This document shows positions 52,201 to 64,000 of a DNA stretch of 64,000 nucleotides, piece after piece. This DNA is from Bradyrhizobium ontarionense (GTDB lineage: Bacteria > Pseudomonadota > Alphaproteobacteria > Rhizobiales > Xanthobacteraceae), in contig NZ_CP088156.1 of NCBI RefSeq assembly GCF_021088345.1, positions 62,001 to 126,000 of the forward strand, written 5' to 3'. Each line of letters begins with the position of its first letter. Position 1 is the first letter of the stretch. The position numbers were made by a program, and so were the translations under genes. The notes below the pieces were generated by a model. The model made no database searches, was not told where the DNA came from, and saw only the letters and a list, made by a program, of their open reading frames with translations.

Positions 52201-55200
52201 AGCTGGAGCGGACGCGAGAACGTCGCGATCGAGCTCGAGGGCCACGGCCGCGAAGATATCTTTCCCGAAGCTGACATCACGCGGACGGTGGGCTGGTTCA
52301 CGAGTGCCTTCCCGGTTCGTCTCGACGGCGGCGCCGACGCCGACGCTGCGCTCATCAAGCGCGTCAAGGAGGCGCTGCGGGCCGTGCCGGACCACGGTCT
52401 TGGCTATGGCATCCTGCGTCATCTCGGTGCGTCAGAGCATCGTGAAGCCCTGTCGCAGGCGCCCAGCCCGCGGATCATCTTCAACTACCTCGGCCGTTTC
52501 GATGGGCATCTCGGCGCCAAGGCCGCGTACCGGATCGCGCCGGAGACTCCTGGTCCGATGCGGGCAGCCAGCACGCCGTTGCGGGCGTGGCTCACGATCA
52601 ACGGCGAGGTGCGCGACGGGCAGCTCCACCTTGCCTTCCGCTACGGCCGACGGCGCTATCGACGCACGACGGTCGAGCGGTTCGCCGAGCTGTACGGGGC
52701 CGCGCTGCGCAGCCTGGTCGATCACTGCCTCGGCAGCGCGGGCTGCCTCACCCCATCGGATGTTCCGCTGTCCGAGCTCGATCAGGCTTCGCTCGACCGG
52801 CTCTGTGCGACGCTCGATTGCCGTACCGTCGAGGACATCTATCCGCTGTCGCCGATGCAGCAAGGCATGTTGTTTCATGCCATCCGTGACGGCGCTAACG
52901 ACGCTTACGTCAACCAGCTCGCGGTCGAGCTGCGAGGCGTGACGCCGGCGCAGGTGCGCGACGCGTGGCAGGCGGCGAGCGCGCGGCAGGCGGTGCTGCG
53001 GACGGGCTTCGTCTGGCAGCCTCTGTCCGGAGCGGCGCAGCAGGTCGTCTACCGCCGGCTCGATGTTCCCGTTGTCGAGGAAGACTGGCGCAGCCGCGCC
53101 GCGCGGCGGGCTGACATCGATATCGATGCGGCGCTCGCCGAGGCTGCGCAGCACGAGCGCGCGCTCGGCTTCGACGTGACTCGGCCGCCGCTGCAGCGGC
53201 TGCGGCTGATCCGGCTCGATGATGACAGGCTCTGGCTGATCTGGACGCACCATCACATCGTGCTCGACGGCTGGAGCTCGGCCCGTCTGCTGGCCGATGT
53301 CCTGCAGCAGATCGTCGGAGGTGTGCCGGCGGTCGCGCAAGGCAGCTATCGCGACTACATCGCCTGGCTGCAGACGCGTGACCAGGCGGCGGCGGCCGAC
53401 TTCTGGCGCCGGACGCTGCACGGCGTCGACGAGCCGACGCGTCTGGCAGACGCCTTGCGCGCGAGCGGCGCGATCGCGGTGACGACGGGCCACGGCCGGC
53501 TGACCCAGCTGCTGGACGCCGATCTCACCGCGCGTCTGCGCCGGTTCGCGACGCAGCAGCGGATCACGATGAACACGCTGCTGCAGGGCGCCTGGGCCCA
53601 GCTGCTGCGGCAGTACACCGGGCAGGACACCGTCTGCTTCGGAGTCACGGTCTCGGGGCGTCCGGCCGAGCTGACCGGCGCCGAGGAGATGGTCGGGCTG
53701 TTCATCAACACGCTGCCCTTGATTGACGGACCGCATCCGGAGGCCGAGATCGGCGACTGGCTGCGTGCCCTGCAGGCGCGGAACGTATCCGCGCGCGACT
53801 ATGAGTGGATGCCGCTACACGAGATCCAGCGTCTCGCAGGCGAGGGCGGCCAGTCGCTGTTCGACAGCATCATGGTGTTCGAGAACTATCCGATCGATCA
53901 GGCGCTGACGGATCAGAAGGGGGAGGGGCCGCAGATCGGCAAGGTCGAGCATGTGACGCCGACCAACTATCCGATCGCGGTCGCCGCGTTCGATGGGGCC
54001 GAGGGTCTGCGGCTGGACTTCAACTATGATCGCGCACAACTGGACGAGGGCGCGGTGCGGCTGGTGAGCGTGGCCATGCGGGACTGGCTGGCGCAGATCT
54101 CGGCCGATGCTGCGCGTTCGACCGGTTGCCTCCAGACGGTCAGCGGCGAGGCGCTCACGCGTGTCCTGCGTTGGAGCAGAGGCGCCACCGGCGAAACGAC
54201 GTCAGCGCGATCGTTGAACGGCGAGGCGCCGGGCATCGTTGCGCAGATCGAGACGCAGGCGGCGCGGTCCCCGAACGCGATCGCGATCGTCAGCGGTGAC
54301 AGCCAGGTGAGCTATGGCGAGCTGAATGCGCGGGCGAACCGGCTGGCGCGGCGGCTCAAGGAGTGCGGGATCGGCGCCGACGTCGTGGTCGGCCTCGCGC
54401 TGGAGCGCGTGCCGACGATGATGGTAGCGCTGCTCGCCGTGCTGAAGGCGGGCGGGGCCTATCTGCCGCTCGATCCGGACTATCCTGCCGAGCGGCTCGC
54501 CCACATGCTGCGCGACAGTGGCGCCAGGCTGCTGCTGACACAAGCGGCGTTGCACGCTCGGTTCGCGCCGCCGCTGGCTGAGACCGGTGCCGAAGCCTGG
54601 CTGCTCGATGGCAATACGCGGGAAGAGATCGACGACACCGGCAATCCCGACGTCTCCGTTGATCCGGAGAGCCTTGCCTACGTGATCTATACCTCAGGCT
54701 CGACCGGGCTGCCGAAGGGCGTGATGGTACGCCACGGGGCGCTGACGAATTTCCTGGCGACGATGGCCGAGCAGCCGGGAATTGCGTCCGATGATCGCGT
54801 GCTCGGACTGACCTCGCTGTCGTTCGACATCGCGGTGCTCGAGCTCTGGCTGCCCCTGACGCACGGCGCCTGCGTCGTGCTGGCCGATCGTGCCTCGGCG
54901 CATGATCCGGCCAAGCTGAAGGCGCTCGTCGCCCGGCACGGCGTGACCATGATCCAGGCGACGCCATCGAGCTGGCGCATGCTGCTCGATCACGAGGGAC
55001 CGGAGCCATGGCTGCCCTGGGGCTGTAGCGTGCTGAGTGGTGGCGAGGCGCTGCCGCCGGATCTGGCGCGACGGCTGGTGGAGCTGGGGAGCGACGTGTG
55101 GAACCTGTATGGGCCGACCGAGACCACGGTGTGGTCGGCGCGTCATCGGCTCGATGCCGAGCATCCGATTCCGGTGCTCGGCGGCCCGATCGGCAACACC

Positions 55201-56030
55201 ACGCTTCTTGTGCTCGACGCCAATCTCAACCTCGCTCCGGTCGGCGTGGCCGGAGAGCTCTTCATCGGCGGCGAGGGGCTGGCGCGCGGCTATTGGAATC
55301 GAGCCGGTCTGAGCGCAGAGCGGTTCATTCCGGATCCGTTCGGCGCCGCCGGAGCGCGGCTCTACAGGACCGGTGATCTGGCGCGCTGGCGCGCCGATGG
55401 CGTGCTCGACTATGTCGGTCGCGCCGATCATCAGGTGAAGATCCGTGGCCATCGGATCGAGCTCGGCGAGATCGAGGCGCGGCTGCGGGAGCAGCACGGG
55501 GTGCGGGAGAGCGTCGTGGTGGCGCAGGAGCTTGGCGGAGGCCGGCAGCTCGTCGGCTATGTCAGCGGCGAGGATACGCTCGATGGCTCCAGATTGCGTA
55601 CGACGCTCACAGCGTTGCTGCCGGACTACATGGTGCCGGCACACGTCGTGGTGATGCCGCGGCTGCCGCTGACACCGAACGGCAAGATCGACCGCCGCAA
55701 GCTGCCGCCGCCATCGCGAGGCGAGACGGCGCGGCACGATCATGCGGATCCCGTCGGGGAAATCGAGATCACGTTGGCTCGCATCTGGATGGAGCTGCTC
55801 GGCGTCGACCGGGTCAGCCGCAGCGATCGCTTCTTCGAGCTCGGCGGCCACTCTCTGCTGGCCATACGACTGATGAGCCGCGTCTCGCAGCAGTTCGGCG
55901 TTTCGGTGCAGATGTCCGAGCTGTTCGCCCATCCAGAATTGTCAGAGTTCGCCCGCATTGTCTCGATCAACCTGATCGAGGAACAATTCGAGGAGCGTGA
56001 GCTCCAGGAGCTGATCGAGGCAGAGGTGTG

Positions 56031-56031
<1 letters not shown>
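46297..56031 (+). CDS. NRPS 1: FAAL-ACP-C-A(Asp)-T-E-C-A(Gly)-T
   Basis: A synthetase of about 3244 residues. Order: fatty acyl-AMP ligase (~1-570; [11 protein letters not shown] near 165, YHDMGLMGG), ACP (Ser610), C1 (HHIVADG near 800), A1 (YTSGSTG at 1264), T1 (Ser1658), epimerisation domain ([10 protein letters not shown] near 1843; NYLGRFDG), C2 (HHIVLDG near 2320), A2 (2798) and T2 (Ser3186). By-eye ten-residue codes: A1 DLTKIGHVGK, close to the Asp code; A2 DILQLGLVWK, close to the Gly code. The C-terminal acidic helix ([17 protein letters not shown]) may dock to NRPS 2, whose ATG overlaps the stop (TGATG). ATG 46297 is preferred to TTG 46264. It would begin an acyl-D-Asp-Gly chain. Confidence 0.92.
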
Positions 56032-62607
<6,576 letters not shown>

Positions 62608-62615
<8 letters not shown>

Positions 62616-64000
62616 TCAGTCCGGACTTCAGACCCAGCAGCTCAGCGAGATTGCGCGGCGATTGACGCGTCTCGATGCCGAGAAGCAGCGCGCCTTCCTG
62701 GCGCAACTGGCCGCGAAGGGCATCGACCTGTCGATCCTGCCGATCGCGCGTCAGAATCTGCAGCGGGCGCCGCTGTCGTTTGCCCAGGCCCGTCTCTGGT
62801 TTCTGTGGCGGATGGATCCGGGTAGTTCCGCCTACAACATGCCGGTTGCGATCCGCCTGCGCGGCCGGCTCGATGTCGGCGCACTGCAGCGGGCGATCAA
62901 CGAGCTGGTCGTGCGTCATGCTGCGCTTCGCACCGTGTTCCGGCAGGAGGGGGGCGAGCCGGAGCAGATCGTGTGCCCGCCGATCTCAGTCGAACTGCGC
63001 CGCATCGATCTCGATGGCCCTGACCGCGAGCAGCAGGCACGCCAATTGTTGCGCGAACAGGCCGCAATGCCGTTCGATCTCGAAGCCGGCCCGCTGCTGC
63101 GCGCGGCTCTGCTGATGCTCGGCGAGCAGGATCACATTCTCGCAGTGACACTGCATCATATCGTGGCCGACGGCTGGTCGATGCAGGTGCTGACCGACGA
63201 GTTCTGGCGGCTCTATCGTGCCGACGTCCGAGGCGAGGCCGCGTCGCTACCCGCCCAGGAGATCGACTATGCTGATTTCGCTGCCTGGCAGCGACTGTGG
63301 ATCGGCGCCGTGGAAGGGGAGCGGCAACTCCGCTACTGGACCGGCCGCCTGCAGGACACGGCGATGCTGCAGCTGCCGTTCGATCGTGCCCGCTCGGCTC
63401 AGGCCGACCCGTCCGGCGACGGCGTGCGCCTTTTGCTCGGTGGCAGGCTGTCCGACAGCCTGCGCGATCTGGCGCGGCGGCACGAGACCACGCTGTTCGT
63501 CATTCTGCTCGCGGCGCTGAACCTGCTGCTCTATCGTTATAGCGGCCAGCACGATATCAGCATCGGCGTTCCGCTCGCCAATCGCGATCGATCGGAAACG
63601 CGACGGCTGATCGGCCTGCTCGTCAATACGCAGGTGCTGCGCTCGAAGATCGACAGCCGTTGGACCATGGCGGACCTCATCAACTCGCTGCGTGAGACGT
63701 CGCTCGAGGCCCAGGACAACCAGGATCTGCCGCTCGAGCGGTTGCTGGACGTGCTGCAGCCGCAGCGCAGCCTGAGCCAGAACCCGCTGTTCCAGGTGCT
63801 CTACAATCACCAGCGCCGGCGTGAGCTTGCACAGGCGCCGGGCGCTGCCGAGTTGCAGATCGAGACGCTCGCCGCCGAGATCGATACGGTCAAGTTCGAC
63901 CTTGCTGTCGACACCGAGGAAGCGCCATCGGGAGACATCTCGGCGCTGTTTTCGTTTGCCACCGCGCTGTTCGACCGGACCACGATCGAGCGCGTTGCCG
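62608..64000 (+). CDS. NRPS 3, N-terminal condensation domain (cut by window end)
   Basis: The frame opens with ATG 62608, overlapping the NRPS 2 stop, and stays open to the last base. About 464 residues are visible. Residues 1-50 form a helical lead (RRLTRLDAEKQRAFLAQLA) that may dock to NRPS 2. Residues 50-464 are an LCL-type condensation domain with LSFAQARLWFLWRMD, HHIVADGWSM near 190 and the late DLPLERLLDVLQPQRSLSQNPLFQV. No E domain precedes it and the upstream residue is predicted Gly, so an LCL domain fits. The adenylation domain and all later modules are outside the window. Confidence 0.93.

Overview
The window is GC-rich, densely coding DNA, almost certainly from an alphaproteobacterium. 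A Bradyrhizobium-like member of the Nitrobacteraceae is my best guess. The support is codon and GC style, a palindromic repeat of the type common between Bradyrhizobium genes, and gene types such as the LivF-UPF0261 fusion and a TIGR01459-type HAD protein. No rRNA, tRNA, CRISPR array or phage genes were seen. Four blocks can be read.

Block 1 (1-21767) is one co-directional array of about 18 genes with very small gaps or overlaps. After the tail of an AraC-type regulator it holds two branched-chain-type ABC permeases, a LivG ATPase, a LivF ATPase fused to a UPF0261 (Tm-1 N-terminal-like) domain, and its TIM-barrel partner. Next come a giant SPFH/flotillin-like coiled-coil protein, two tandem SRPBCC proteins, and a CoxMSL-type molybdenum hydroxylase whose large subunit is split in two. 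These are followed by MoxR and VWA maturation proteins (CoxD/CoxE-like), an amidohydrolase, a metallo-beta-lactamase-fold lactonase, an SMP-30/isochorismatase-like fusion, an azoreductase-like flavoprotein and a second amidohydrolase. It reads as uptake, hydroxylation and stepwise hydrolysis of an unidentified small molecule.

Block 2 (about 21768-23920) is non-coding DNA with a REP-like palindrome, then a complete IS30-family element flanked by an 8-bp direct repeat. The element abuts the stop codon of the next gene.

Block 3 (23921-38789) is a sugar or polyol catabolic locus arranged divergently around a SorC-type regulator. To the left are an FGGY kinase, a HAD hydrolase and a class II aldolase. 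To the right are an ABC importer (binding protein, two permeases, two different ATPases of which one looks catalytically degenerate), a second FGGY kinase, a 2-hydroxyacid dehydrogenase, a second class II aldolase and a GlpD-like flavoprotein.

Block 4 (about 39436-64000, running off the end) looks like an iron-siderophore locus. It has a PepSY membrane protein with a small membrane partner, a TonB-dependent receptor, an MbtH protein, a type II thioesterase, a TauD/SyrP-like dioxygenase and three NRPS genes, the third cut by the window edge. The visible assembly line is FAAL-ACP, C-A(Asp)-T-E, C-A(Gly)-T / C-A(Phe-like)-T, dual C/E-A(Gly)-T / C-... The specificities are my by-eye readings of the ten-residue A-domain codes. 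The predicted product is an N-acylated peptide starting acyl-D-(beta-hydroxy?)Asp-Gly, consistent with an amphiphilic beta-hydroxyaspartate siderophore. This is the most promising candidate for an undescribed system in the window.
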